DNA of 64,000 nt from Microbacterium sp. (GTDB taxonomy: Bacteria > Actinomycetota > Actinomycetes > Actinomycetales > Microbacteriaceae): contig JAEKKN010000028.1 of NCBI GenBank assembly GCA_019510305.1, forward strand, positions 62,001 to 126,000, in the 5' to 3' direction. The notes below the pieces were generated by a model. The model was not told the origin of the DNA. It worked only from the letters and a program-made list of their open reading frames with translations, and did no database searches. A program made the position numbers and the translations under genes. Positions within the stretch are counted from its first letter, which is position 1. Every line of letters starts with the position of its first letter. Of this stretch, positions 1 to 8,051 are shown piece after piece.

Positions 1-143
1 GTGCCGACGTGCACGAGGCCCGCGCAGAACGCGGCCGCGCCCAAGGCCACGAACACCGTTCCGATCGTGGCCGGCATCGACGCGCCGAACAACACGGCGC
101 CGATTCCTCCGAGCAGCAGAACGATGATGAATCCCCCGTACAT
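1..143 (-). CDS. Small membrane protein, 3' part missing at window edge
   Basis: The minus strand reads a hydrophobic N-terminus beginning MYGGFIIVLLLGGIGAVLFG and continuing with a second apolar stretch (IGTVFVALGAAAFCAGLVHV) to the window edge, so at least two membrane segments are visible in 47 residues. It starts 29 bases downstream of the radical SAM stop on the same strand and is probably co-transcribed with it. The family cannot be named from this fragment. Confidence 0.6.
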   Translation of the reverse strand, partial: MYGGFIIVLLLGGIGAVLFGASMPATIGTVFVALGAAAFCAGLVHVG

Positions 144-172
144 GCGCCTGATCCTAGCGATACGGCGCGCGT

Positions 173-1231
173 TCAGAAGAGCATCGGCTGTGCCGGCGCG
201 GATGCTGCGACGCGAACCGGGCGCACCGGCATCCGTCCGAACCCCCTGCCGCTCGCCGGCTCGACCTCGATCTCGTCGTACCCGTCGAGCCGGTGCATGC
301 GGATCAGCGGTCGCACGCGTTTCGACAGCCACTGCCGGTAGGGCTTGGGCGCCTCGGCCGACATCCCCGGATACAGCCCGCGATACGACGACAGCAGATC
401 AGGGCGGAACTCGCCGAGCCACTGCATGAACCACGGCTTCACACCGGGCCGCAGATGCAGGGCGCCGTAGATCACGCGCACCGCTCCCGCCGCCTTGATG
501 CGGGCCAGCGCCGTGTCGATCGCGTCGACCGAGTCGGTCATGTGGGGCATGATCGGCATCAGGAAGACGGTCACCCGGAACCCGGCATCCGTGAGGGCCC
601 GCACCGTGTCGAGCCGCGCCTGCGTCGTCGGCGTGCCCGGTTCGATCGCCTTCTGCAGCTCGTCGTCGTACATCGCGATCGACATCTGGATGTCGACATG
701 CACGCGCTGCGCCGCCTTCACCAGTTGCGGGATGTCGCGCCGGATCAGCGTGCCCTTGGTGAGGATCGACATGGGCGTGCCGGATGCCGCGAGCGCCTCG
801 ATGATGCTCGGCATGAGCTTGTAGCGGCCTTCGGCGCGCTGGTACGGATCGGTGTTCGTGCCGAGGGCGACGAGCTCGTGCTGCCAGCTGCCGCGCCGTA
901 GTTCTTTCTCGAGGATCTCGGCGACGTTGACCTTGACGACGATCTGGGAGTCGAAGTCGGCTCCGCCGTCGAGGTCGAGGTACTCGTGCGTTCCGCGGGC
1001 GAAGCAGTACACGCAGGCATGACTGCATCCGCGATAAGGGTTGATCGTCCATGAGAACGGCATCTGCGAGGCGCCGGGAACCTTGTTCAGCGCCGACTTC
1101 GAGAGCACCTCGTGGAAGGTCATCCCGGCGAACTCGGGAGTCGTGACGGTGCGGAGGATGCCAGCACGGTTCTCGAGGCCGGGCAGGGCGGCGCTATCCG
1201 TGTCTCCGAGCTTCTGACCCTGCCAACGCAT
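173..1231 (-). CDS. Rv2578c-family radical SAM protein (SplB-like)
   Basis: This 352-residue protein carries the radical SAM cluster motif C-x3-C-x2-C (RGCSHACVYCFAR, Cys69, Cys73, Cys76). It would bind a 4Fe-4S cluster and cleave S-adenosylmethionine to a 5'-deoxyadenosyl radical. The context after the motif (YRGC.H.C.YC.AR.THEYL) matches the Rv2578c/COG1533 group, which is related to spore photoproduct lyase; the substrate of the actinobacterial members is unknown, and DNA repair is only a guess. Length is normal for the group. The upstream gap to the next minus-strand gene holds a possible operator and a half-matching SOS-like sequence, described separately. Confidence 0.88.
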   Translation of the reverse strand: MRWQGQKLGDTDSAALPGLENRAGILRTVTTPEFAGMTFHEVLSKSALNKVPGASQMPFSWTINPYRGCSHACVYCFARGTHEYLDLDGGADFDSQIVVKVNVAEILEKELRRGSWQHELVALGTNTDPYQRAEGRYKLMPSIIEALAASGTPMSILTKGTLIRRDIPQLVKAAQRVHVDIQMSIAMYDDELQKAIEPGTPTTQARLDTVRALTDAGFRVTVFLMPIMPHMTDSVDAIDTALARIKAAGAVRVIYGALHLRPGVKPWFMQWLGEFRPDLLSSYRGLYPGMSAEAPKPYRQWLSKRVRPLIRMHRLDGYDEIEVEPASGRGFGRMPVRPVRVAASAPAQPMLF

Positions 1232-1238
1232 GCTTTAT

Positions 1239-1274
1239 TCGAACAAAGAAGCGAACAGATGTCAAGCCGACATC
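1239..1274 (-). promoter_or_regulatory. Possible control region of the radical SAM gene
   Basis: Two elements lie just upstream of the start at 1231: a dyad GATGTC-N5-GACATC at 1258-1274, and a direct repeat CGAACA at 1240-1245 and 1252-1257 (12-base period). The stretch 1239-1254 matches the actinobacterial LexA box (TCGAAC-N4-GTTCGA) perfectly in the left half but poorly in the right half. Either could bind a regulator; neither can be assigned. Confidence 0.35.
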
Positions 1275-1289
1275 GAAACTATCTTCCCA

Positions 1290-1829
1290 TCAGGAGGTGG
1301 TGGGCGGCTTGACGTCGAGGGCTGCGGGAAGACCGTTGAGTCGCAGCGCCGTGCCCGTGCGCAGATGCGGCAGGTCGGCGCTGCCGTCGCCCGTCCGCAC
1401 GAGGAATGCCGCCTGCTCGGTCCACGTCAGTGTCGTGCCTCCCTCGGGCGCGTCCTCGAGCGTCACGGTCACCAGGGAGACCCATCGGGTCACGTCGTCG
1501 ACGATCGCCTCGTACACGAACACGATCCGTCGGTCCGGAACGATGTCGAGATAGCGCGATCGATTCCGCACCGTCTCGACCGGCACGCCGGGCAGAGAGA
1601 AGGTGCTCCGTGCATCCTCCCCGCCGCCGACCCGGAAGTCGTGATCGTAGGTGGCGCCGTTGCCCGGCATCCTGACCCATCGCCTGCGGCGTCGATCGTC
1701 GGCGAACCCAGCGAACACCTCGGCGCGGTCCAGGTCGAACGTGCGCGTGATGGTGAAGGTGTCGTGAGCGATTCCCGGGCCGGGCGTGGCTGGCACCTCG
1801 AGTGCGGGCGAGGGGTGCGTCTCTGTCAT
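1290..1829 (-). CDS. SRPBCC / AHSA1-like protein
   Basis: The 179-residue protein has the layout of the SRPBCC (START-like, activator-of-Hsp90-ATPase-homolog) fold: ITRTFDLDRAEVFAGFADD at the N-terminus, a central VGGGEDARSTF strand region, and TLEDAPEGGTTLTWTEQAAF near the C-terminus. Such proteins bind hydrophobic ligands or act beside ArsR regulators, but no partner is visible here. I chose the start at MTETHPSP because the fold begins soon after it; the frame stays open to an ATG at 1883 that adds 18 unconserved-looking residues. It lies between the radical SAM and PLP enzyme genes on the same strand. Function unknown. Confidence 0.75.
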   Translation of the reverse strand: MTETHPSPALEVPATPGPGIAHDTFTITRTFDLDRAEVFAGFADDRRRRRWVRMPGNGATYDHDFRVGGGEDARSTFSLPGVPVETVRNRSRYLDIVPDRRIVFVYEAIVDDVTRWVSLVTVTLEDAPEGGTTLTWTEQAAFLVRTGDGSADLPHLRTGTALRLNGLPAALDVKPPTTS

Positions 1830-1920
1830 GTCGGCGTGCCGTCTCTGGTCGTCGTGCGGAAACCCTGCTTGTGAATGCAACACGCGGCGCCCGCGGGTGC
1901 TTCCCGCACGACGCGGCGAG

Positions 1921-3126
1921 TCAGTGCGAGAACGTCGCGTCGAGCGCGGCTGCGAGATCGTGCAGCAGGTCGTCGGCGTCCTCGAGGCCGACCGAGAGGC
2001 GGAGGTGCCCGTGCGTGCGGAACGGCTCGGGGTAGGCGGCGACGCGTCCGCCCTCGGTGCCGGTGTGCACGATCAGCGAATCGTCGTGACCGAGCGAGAA
2101 CCCGGAGGTGATCAGGCGGAGGTTCGCGACGAAGCGGTTCTGCACGTCGGGCGACCCCTTCACTGCGAACGCCATCATGCCTCCGAAGCCGCGACCTTCG
2201 AACTGCCGCACGGCGAGGGCGTGATCGGGGTGCGAGTCGAGCCCAGGGTAGGCGATGTACTCCACGCGAGGATCGTCGGCCAGCATCTCGGCTATTCGGG
2301 CGGCCGACGTGAAGTGCTGACGCAGACGCAGAGGGAGCGTGACGGTTCCGCGCTGGATCTGCCAGGCGTTGAAGGGCGAGATGATGCCGCCGACGTCGAC
2401 CATCGCGTCGGCCTTGATCGGCTCGATGAGCTCGTGACGGCCGGCGACGGATCCACCCATCGCGTCGCCGTGACCGTTCAGGTACTTGGTCAGCGAATGC
2501 ACGACGAGGTCCGCGCCGTTGCGGATCGGCCGGAAGAACGGCGGCGGGGTGAACGTCGAGTCGACCATCAGGAGCGCTCCGCCGGCATGTGCGATCTCGG
2601 CGATCGCGGCGACGTCGGCGACTTTCGTGGTCGGGTTCGCGATCGCCTCGATGCATACGAGTCTGGTCTCCGGGCGCATCGCGGCCCGCACCGCATCGAG
2701 ATCGCTCACGTCGACGAAGGTCGCCTCCAGTCCGTAGCGGCGCGGGAGCAGTTCGGTCCACAGCCGCCAGGTCGCCTCGTAGACGACATCGCTCACCACG
2801 ACGTGGTCGCCGGCGCGCACGTGGGTGAAGAAGACCGCGTGCAGCGCGGCGACGCCCGAGGCGAGGGCGACGGCTTCTTCGGCCTCGTCCAGCGCGGCGA
2901 GTTTCTGCTCCAGCGCGGCCTGGTTCACCCCGGTGTTGCGCGTGTAGAGACCCGGGGCCGTGGCGGACCAGCTGATGTCGCTCGGATCGTCGGGGAGCTG
3001 ATACGAGTTCGCCATGACCAGCGGGGTGCGCAGCGCCAGCGTCGAGTCGAGCTGGATGCCGGCATGCACCGCCAGGCTCAGATCCGAGAGGGTGCGGGGG
3101 TCGTGGCGGTCAGGACGCGCGTGCAT
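1921..3126 (-). CDS. PLP-dependent trans-sulfuration enzyme (cystathionine gamma-synthase/methionine gamma-lyase family)
   Basis: This 401-residue fold-type I enzyme belongs to the Cys/Met metabolism PLP family. The PLP lysine is in SLTKYLNGHGD (Lys214), with the substrate-loop YTRNTGVNQAALEQKLAALD and a cofactor-ring Asp in MVDSTFTPP. Family members make cystathionine, or cleave methionine, homocysteine or cystathionine; sequence alone does not decide which. It starts at ATG 3126 behind a good ribosome site (AAGGAG). The gene is divergent from an Lrp/AsnC regulator with an operator-like dyad in the 97-base gap, so it is probably that regulator's target and may serve amino acid breakdown. Confidence 0.85.
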   Translation of the reverse strand: MHARPDRHDPRTLSDLSLAVHAGIQLDSTLALRTPLVMANSYQLPDDPSDISWSATAPGLYTRNTGVNQAALEQKLAALDEAEEAVALASGVAALHAVFFTHVRAGDHVVVSDVVYEATWRLWTELLPRRYGLEATFVDVSDLDAVRAAMRPETRLVCIEAIANPTTKVADVAAIAEIAHAGGALLMVDSTFTPPPFFRPIRNGADLVVHSLTKYLNGHGDAMGGSVAGRHELIEPIKADAMVDVGGIISPFNAWQIQRGTVTLPLRLRQHFTSAARIAEMLADDPRVEYIAYPGLDSHPDHALAVRQFEGRGFGGMMAFAVKGSPDVQNRFVANLRLITSGFSLGHDDSLIVHTGTEGGRVAAYPEPFRTHGHLRLSVGLEDADDLLHDLAAALDATFSH

Positions 3127-3177
3127 GGATGCTCCTTCGCTCCGCGATGCGCGGATGGTTCTGTGTCGATCTTAGAG

Positions 3178-3211
3178 TGCATAATAAGCATAGGCAATTG
3201 CTGATAATGCA
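3178..3211. promoter_or_regulatory. Lrp/AsnC-type operator between divergent genes
   Basis: The arms TGCATAATAAGCA (3178-3190) and TGCTGATAATGCA (3199-3211) form an inverted repeat with 11 of 13 bases matching across an 8-base spacer. The AT-rich dyad sits between the PLP enzyme and the Lrp-family gene and contains -10-like hexamers for both directions. It is the natural binding site for the neighbouring regulator, controlling itself and the enzyme. Confidence 0.7.
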
Positions 3212-3223
3212 CGGGAGGTGCAG

Positions 3224-3667
3224 ATGAGCGAGCATCGTCTGGACGAGATCGATCGCCGCATCATCGCGGCGCTCACCGAAGACGCGCGAGTCCCGCTGGT
3301 GTCGCTCGCCGCCCGCGTGCATCTGTCGCGCAACGCGGTCAAGCAGCGTATGGACCGGATGGAACGCGAGGGAGTGATCGCGGGATACACCGTCGTCCCC
3401 GGGCGCGCGGGTCGTTCGCGGGTGTCGGCGATCGTCATGGTGTATCGCAGCGACAGGATGCGCGGGGGAGGGGTGATCGCCGAGATCTCCCGCATCCCCG
3501 AAGTGCGCCGATGCGATGTGATGTCGGGTGATTTCGATCTGCTCGTGTCGCTGGAGGCGGAGTCCATGGACCGCATCGGCGAGATCTGGGAGATGCTCGC
3601 CGCGCTGCCCGGGGTGTCGAACACGGTCACGGCGGTCTCGCTCACCCGCGTCATCGACCGCGAATGA
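3224..3667 (+). CDS. Lrp/AsnC family transcriptional regulator
   Basis: The 147-residue protein has an N-terminal winged helix-turn-helix (LDEIDRRIIAALTEDARVPL, then AARVHLSRNAVKQRMDRMER) and a C-terminal RAM/AsnC ligand-binding domain (RRCDVMSGDFDLLVSLEAES). Such proteins form octamers or hexadecamers and respond to amino acids. The start at ATG 3224 is fixed by GGGAGG five bases upstream; a GTG two codons earlier is less likely. It is divergent from the PLP enzyme, with a dyad in the gap, so it probably controls amino acid degradation by that enzyme. Confidence 0.9.
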   Translation: MSEHRLDEIDRRIIAALTEDARVPLVSLAARVHLSRNAVKQRMDRMEREGVIAGYTVVPGRAGRSRVSAIVMVYRSDRMRGGGVIAEISRIPEVRRCDVMSGDFDLLVSLEAESMDRIGEIWEMLAALPGVSNTVTAVSLTRVIDRE

Positions 3668-3669
3668 GC

Positions 3670-3701
3670 GGTGGGCGGATGCTGCGCAGCATCCGCCCAC
3701 C
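3670..3701. terminator. Perfect 32-base palindrome, bidirectional terminator
   Basis: The sequence is fully self-complementary over 32 bases, with half-site GGTGGGCGGATGCTGC. It lies directly after the Lrp stop and before the convergent aldehyde dehydrogenase stop. There is no T-run, as is common in high-GC actinobacteria. Confidence 0.65.
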
Positions 3702-3711
3702 CACTCCTGCA

Positions 3712-5121
3712 TCACAGCGCGATGCAGGTCACCTTCGGCTGCGTCATCTCCTCGAAGGCGAACCGCACGCCTTCTCGGCCCATGCTCCCGTACTTGGCGC
3801 CGCCGAAGGGCATGCTGTCGACGCGGTAGTCGGAGGAGTCGTTGATCATCACCCCGCCGGCCTCCAGCGACTCGGCGACGCGCAGCGCGCGGGTGACGTC
3901 CGAGGTGAACACGGCCGCGTGCAGCGCGTACTCCACGTCGTTCGCGCGCGCGACGGCCTCGTGCTCGGTGTCGAACGGCATGAGCGCCACGACGGGGGCG
4001 AAGACCTCCTCGGTCCACAGTCCGCTCGTCGCGTCGACGTTCTCGACGGCGGTCGGCCAGTACACCGAGCCCTCACGGCGATGCCCGGCGACGACGCGGG
4101 CGCCGGCTGCGACGGCATCGTCGACCGCGGCCTCGGCGCGCTCCGCCGCGGCCTGGGAGATCATCGGACCCACATCGACCGAGGGGTCTGCCGGGTCACC
4201 GGCCGTGAGAGACGAGGTCCGCGCCGCAAGGCGATCTCGGAACTCGTCGTACACGGGGCGCGCGACGAGGAGGCGCTGGGCGCCCACGCAGTTCTGCCCC
4301 GCGGCCCAGAACGCACCGGAGACGCACGCCTCGACGGCCGCGGGGATGTCGGCATCTGCGAACACGAGCACGGGGGCGTTGCCGCCGAGCTCCATCGCGA
4401 GCCTCTTGAGACCGGCGGCGCGTGCGATCGCCTCGCCGGTCGCGAAGCCGCCCGTGAACGACACCATGCGGATGTCGCGCACCGAGACCAGCGCCTGCGC
4501 CAGGTGGCGGTCGCCGTGCACGAGTGTCACGATCTCGTCGGGGAGGCCGGCGGAAGTGAGCACCTCGACGAGCAGCTGCGCGGTCAGCGGGGTGAACTGC
4601 GACGGCTTGAGAATCACCGAGTTGCCGCCGGCGATGGCGGGTCCGAGCTTGTGCGCGACGAGGTTGAGCGCATCGTTGTACGGCGTGATGGCGAGGATCA
4701 CGCCCAGCGGCTCCCGGGTGTACCAGCCGCGCCGATCGGCCGAGCCCTCGTACGCGTCGAAGGGGATGACCTCTCCCTGGAACGACCGCGCGGTCTCGGC
4801 CGAGAGCGACAGAGTCGTGATCGCCCGGCCGACCTCCTTGCGCGCCTGGACGATCGTCTTGCCTGCTTCGCGCACGATGAGCGCCGAGGCCTCGTCGGCA
4901 CGATCCTCGAGCAGTCGCGCGGCACGGGCGAGGATGGCGTGCCGCTCGAATCGGGTGAGCTCCCGCGACAGCGACGCCCCGAGGCGGGCGCGCGCCATGA
5001 TCTCAGCGACGTCTGCGGCATCGCTCTGCACCACCTGGCCGATGATCTCGTCCGAGAAGGGATCACGGACGGTCAGCAGCGAGTCCGCGGGAGCGGGCGG
5101 AAGCACGGTCTGCAGGCTCAA
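3712..5121 (-). CDS. NAD(P)-dependent aldehyde dehydrogenase
   Basis: A 469-residue ALDH-superfamily enzyme with oxyanion Asn149 in TPYND, cofactor motif FTGGFATG, general-base Glu244 in LAMELGGNAP and nucleophile Cys278 in AAGQNCVGAQR. It oxidises an aldehyde to the acid. The start is a TTG whose codon overlaps the upstream homoserine dehydrogenase stop (TTGA), so translation is coupled to that gene. In that context an attractive substrate is aspartate 4-semialdehyde, the product of homoserine oxidation, giving aspartate; succinate semialdehyde or another small aldehyde is equally possible from sequence. Confidence 0.85.
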   Translation of the reverse strand: MSLQTVLPPAPADSLLTVRDPFSDEIIGQVVQSDAADVAEIMARARLGASLSRELTRFERHAILARAARLLEDRADEASALIVREAGKTIVQARKEVGRAITTLSLSAETARSFQGEVIPFDAYEGSADRRGWYTREPLGVILAITPYNDALNLVAHKLGPAIAGGNSVILKPSQFTPLTAQLLVEVLTSAGLPDEIVTLVHGDRHLAQALVSVRDIRMVSFTGGFATGEAIARAAGLKRLAMELGGNAPVLVFADADIPAAVEACVSGAFWAAGQNCVGAQRLLVARPVYDEFRDRLAARTSSLTAGDPADPSVDVGPMISQAAAERAEAAVDDAVAAGARVVAGHRREGSVYWPTAVENVDATSGLWTEEVFAPVVALMPFDTEHEAVARANDVEYALHAAVFTSDVTRALRVAESLEAGGVMINDSSDYRVDSMPFGGAKYGSMGREGVRFAFEEMTQPKVTCIAL

Positions 5122-6173
5122 CGTGCAGCCCCGGCCAGGGCGGCCTGGTGCGCGTCGATCGCGATGATGTCGGAGAGCAGGGCGTACGCCGTCTCCATGC
5201 GCCCGGCACCCGGGCCGGAGATCGTCACCGTGCCCAGCAGATCGGTGGTGAAGGCGACGGCGTTGGTGGCTCCGGAGATTCCGGCCAGAGGATGCTCGGC
5301 CCCCAGCGCGAGCGGCTGGACCGATGCCGTCACCGATCCCGATTCGTCGCGGGCGATCGAGCCGACCAGCTTCCAGCGCTCGCCGTCGGCCGCAGCCGCA
5401 GCGACGTCATGCTCGGTGATCCCGCTGATGCCCGTGCGGCTCACATCGGCCGTGGTGATGCCGGCGCCGAGGATCTCGTTGGCGAGGATGACGACCTTGA
5501 GCTGCACATCCGATCCCTCGACGTCGGCGGTCGGATCGGCTTCCGCGTAGCCGAGCGCCTGAGCCTCGGCGACGGCGGCGTCGAGAGAGGCCCCCGCCTC
5601 CATCCGCCCGAGCACGAAGTTGCTGGTGCCGTTGAGGATGCCCTGGATGCTCGAGATCTGCAGGCCCTTCAGCGTCTCCGCAGCGAGACGCAGCACGGGA
5701 GTGCCGCTCATCACCGAGCCCTCGTACTCGAACCGCACGCGGTGCGCCTCGGCCAACACCGACAGCTCGCGGCCGGCCAGAGCCACGGGGCCCTTGTTGG
5801 TCGTGGTCACGCTCTTGCCCGATTCGAGGGCGGCGCGCACGTGCGAGACGGCCGGTTCCCCGTCGATCGGGTTCGTGAAGGTCGCCTCGACCACGATGTC
5901 CGCTGTCGTATGGCGGATGACGTGTTCGTTCTTCGGCTCGGAATCGCCGCCGGGCATCCCGGCGAAGCTCTGGTCACCGGTCATCGAGAGTACGGCGGCG
6001 AGATCGATGCCTTCGCTCTGCATGAGCGACCCGAAGCGCAGGTCGGTGATCGCCACGACGCGCAAGGTGCAGCCGATGTCCGCGGCGAGGCGCTCGCCGC
6101 GGGAGTGGATGATCTCGGCGAGCGCCCGGTTGACGCCTCCGAAGCCGATGAGAGCGATGTCGTGGTGGCTCAC
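5118..6173 (-). CDS. Homoserine dehydrogenase-like protein without ACT domain
   Basis: The 351-residue protein has the NAD-binding start ALIGFGGVNRALAEI, the homoserine dehydrogenase signature QGILNGTSNFVLGRM, and the catalytic region ADPTADVEGSDVQLKVVILA with the active-site lysine. It interconverts homoserine and aspartate 4-semialdehyde. It lacks the C-terminal ACT domain that gives threonine feedback in the usual ~430-residue biosynthetic enzyme, which fits a degradative or accessory role. The start is GTG 6173 with GGAG six bases upstream; the longer open frame has no support. It is followed with overlap by an aldehyde dehydrogenase and is divergent from an amino acid permease. Confidence 0.85.
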   Translation of the reverse strand: MSHHDIALIGFGGVNRALAEIIHSRGERLAADIGCTLRVVAITDLRFGSLMQSEGIDLAAVLSMTGDQSFAGMPGGDSEPKNEHVIRHTTADIVVEATFTNPIDGEPAVSHVRAALESGKSVTTTNKGPVALAGRELSVLAEAHRVRFEYEGSVMSGTPVLRLAAETLKGLQISSIQGILNGTSNFVLGRMEAGASLDAAVAEAQALGYAEADPTADVEGSDVQLKVVILANEILGAGITTADVSRTGISGITEHDVAAAAADGERWKLVGSIARDESGSVTASVQPLALGAEHPLAGISGATNAVAFTTDLLGTVTISGPGAGRMETAYALLSDIIAIDAHQAALAGAAR

Positions 6174-6465
6174 GGGGTTCTCCAGTTCGTGATGGGGATG
6201 CCGCGCGGCGACGCCGTGCGGGGCAGATCTCCATCGTCGGCTCGGGTGATGTCCGTGCGCCCCTTCCGGAACGGCCGCGGACATGGGCGCATTGTCCGCC
6301 GCGATGACGGATCGCCCGCTCTGGCCGAGAGCGGGCACGGATGCGGATCGGGTTCTTGTGGGATGCCGCGTCGCCGGGATAGTGTCCCGGCAACCCACAA
6401 AAAGATGCATCATAAACACAAGGATGTGAATATGATGCACATAGCACCCGATTGCGAGTTTCCCG
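6174..6465. other. Structured 292-base gap between divergent operons
   Basis: No gene is visible. The gap contains three strong inverted repeats: GCCCGCTCT/AGAGCGGGC at 6314-6336 (5-base loop); GCCGGGA/TCCCGGC at 6373-6391 nested in TTGTGGG/CCCACAA at 6356-6400; and an operator-like dyad at 6406-6439. The first two could fold in RNA from either strand. They match no riboswitch class I know. The length is unusual for this gene-dense region. Confidence 0.55.
6406..6439. promoter_or_regulatory. Operator-like dyad before the permease gene
   Basis: Perfect 9-base arms TGCATCATA (6406-6414) and TATGATGCA (6431-6439) surround a 16-base spacer that itself holds CACA-AGGA-TGTG (6417-6428). It is 26 bases upstream of the permease start and is a likely site for one of the two nearby IclR proteins, controlling both the permease and the divergent dehydrogenase pair. 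Confidence 0.6.
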
Positions 6466-7941
6466 ATGACGCCACTCCCCGGGGAGAAGACCCTCCCCAA
6501 TGCCCTGCCGCACACCACGGCTACCCAGGTGCCGCTGAGGCGTCTCCAGCGCACGATGGACGCGCGGCACCTCATCATGATCGCGCTCGGAGGCGTGATC
6601 GGCTCCGGCCTCTTCCTCAGCTCCGGGTACACGATCTCGCAGGCCGGCCCTCTCGGCGCGATCATCGCCTACCTCATCGGCGCGGCCGTCGTCTACCTCG
6701 TCATGGCGTGCCTCGGTGAGCTCGCTATCGCCTACCCGGTCTCCGGGGCGTTCCACATCTACGCCGCGCGCTCGATCGGCCCCGCAACGGGCTTCACGAC
6801 CGCATGGCTCTACTGGCTGTGCTGGGTGGTGGCGCTCGGATCCGAGTTCACCGCCGCCGGTATCCTCATGCAGCGATGGTTCCCCGGCGTCGCCGTCTGG
6901 GTCTGGTGCCTCGTCTTCGCCGCCGTGCTCTTCATCCTGAACGCGATCTCGGCGCGAGTCTTCGGCGAAGCCGAGTTCTGGTTCTCCCTCGTCAAGGTCG
7001 TCGCGATCGTCGCGCTGATCGTCCTGGGCGCCGCGGCGGTCTTCGGCTTCACGCCGCTGTCCGCCGAGCATCCTCCTGCCCTGCTCTTCAGCAACTTCGA
7101 GACACCTGGCGGGCTCTTCCCCAACGGATTCAGCGGCGTCCTCATCACCTCGCTCGCGGTCTTCTACGCCTTCAGCGGCTCGGAGCTCATCGGAGTCGCC
7201 GCCGGCGAGACCAAGGACCCGGCGAAGAACATCCCGAAGGCCCTGCGATCGACGGTGCTCCGGCTGGTCGTGCTCTTCGTCGGCGCGATCGCGGTGGTCG
7301 CCGCGATCCTCCCGTATGACCAGGCCGGCGTCACGAGCAGCCCCTTCGTCGACGTCTTCCAGTACGTCGGGGTGCCGTTCGCGCCCGACATCATGAACTT
7401 CGTCATCATCACCGCGCTCCTCTCGGCGGGGAACAGCGGGCTCTTCTCCTGTGCGCGCATGCTGTTCTCCCTTGCCGAGGAAGGGCACGCTCCGAAGGCG
7501 CTGACCCGCCTCACGAAGCGCGGAGTTCCGATCATCGCCCTCAGCGTCAGCATCCTGATCGGCATGGTCTCGCTGCTCACCAGTGTCATCGCCGCGGGAA
7601 CCGTGTACCTCGTGCTCGTGTCGATCGCGGGTTTCGCGGTCGTGGCGGTGTGGATGTCGATCGTCGCCTCGCTGTACTTCCACCGGCGAAAGTTCGTCAG
7701 AGAGGGCGGGCGCGTCGCCGACCTCGCGTACCGCACTCCGCTGTACCCGGTTCTGCCGATCGTCGCCTTCGCACTTCTGCTGGTCTCGGTCATCGCGATC
7801 GCCTTCGACCCGAACCAGGTCGCCGCGCTCTACTTCGGCCTGCCGTTCGTCGGCGCGTGCTACCTGTACTTCTGGTGGCGGCACGGACGCAAGGGCCACG
7901 CGACTGCCGTGGACCACGAGTCCGAATCCGCCGGGGTCTGA
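6466..7941 (+). CDS. APC-family amino acid permease
   Basis: A 491-residue transporter with about twelve membrane helices and the amino acid permease signature MIALGGVIGSGLFLSSGY near the N-terminus, plus GELAIAYPVSGAFHIYAARS and FSGSELIGVAAGETKDPAKN. It imports an amino acid by proton symport. It is divergent from the homoserine/aldehyde dehydrogenase pair with a shared operator-like gap, and is followed by two IclR regulators, so its substrate is probably the amino acid that pair degrades. The ATG at 6466 has only a weak ribosome site; LRRLQRTMDARH is the conserved start of the domain. Confidence 0.88.
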   Translation: MTPLPGEKTLPNALPHTTATQVPLRRLQRTMDARHLIMIALGGVIGSGLFLSSGYTISQAGPLGAIIAYLIGAAVVYLVMACLGELAIAYPVSGAFHIYAARSIGPATGFTTAWLYWLCWVVALGSEFTAAGILMQRWFPGVAVWVWCLVFAAVLFILNAISARVFGEAEFWFSLVKVVAIVALIVLGAAAVFGFTPLSAEHPPALLFSNFETPGGLFPNGFSGVLITSLAVFYAFSGSELIGVAAGETKDPAKNIPKALRSTVLRLVVLFVGAIAVVAAILPYDQAGVTSSPFVDVFQYVGVPFAPDIMNFVIITALLSAGNSGLFSCARMLFSLAEEGHAPKALTRLTKRGVPIIALSVSILIGMVSLLTSVIAAGTVYLVLVSIAGFAVVAVWMSIVASLYFHRRKFVREGGRVADLAYRTPLYPVLPIVAFALLLVSVIAIAFDPNQVAALYFGLPFVGACYLYFWWRHGRKGHATAVDHESESAGV

Positions 7942-8014
7942 CTGCTCCGCACTGATCGACGGACGAGCGGGACGCTCCTGCGCAGGGGGCGGCGGCCACG
8001 CCGGCCCCTGCGGT

Positions 8015-8020
8015 TAGGCT
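8015..8020 (+). promoter_or_regulatory. Putative -10 of the first IclR gene
   Basis: TAGGCT lies 31 bases before the GTG start at 8052; a ribosome site GGAGGAG follows, consistent with a short leader. Confidence 0.4.
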
Positions 8021-8051
8021 GGCGGTCTCGACGCGTGGAGGAGATCGCACG

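Noticed and set aside
1830..1883. Longer start for the SRPBCC protein
   Set aside because: Eighteen extra residues lack conservation signs and a ribosome site, although the frame is open.
6356..6400. SAM or T-box riboswitch in the homoserine dehydrogenase/permease gap
   Set aside because: The CCGGCAACC string on the plus strand recalls a SAM riboswitch, but the conserved helices and loops around it are missing and no T-box sequence is present.
6174..6665. Longer homoserine dehydrogenase reaching to 6665
   Set aside because: The extra frame overlaps the permease gene and the structured gap; GTG 6173 has a ribosome site and begins the NAD-binding fold.
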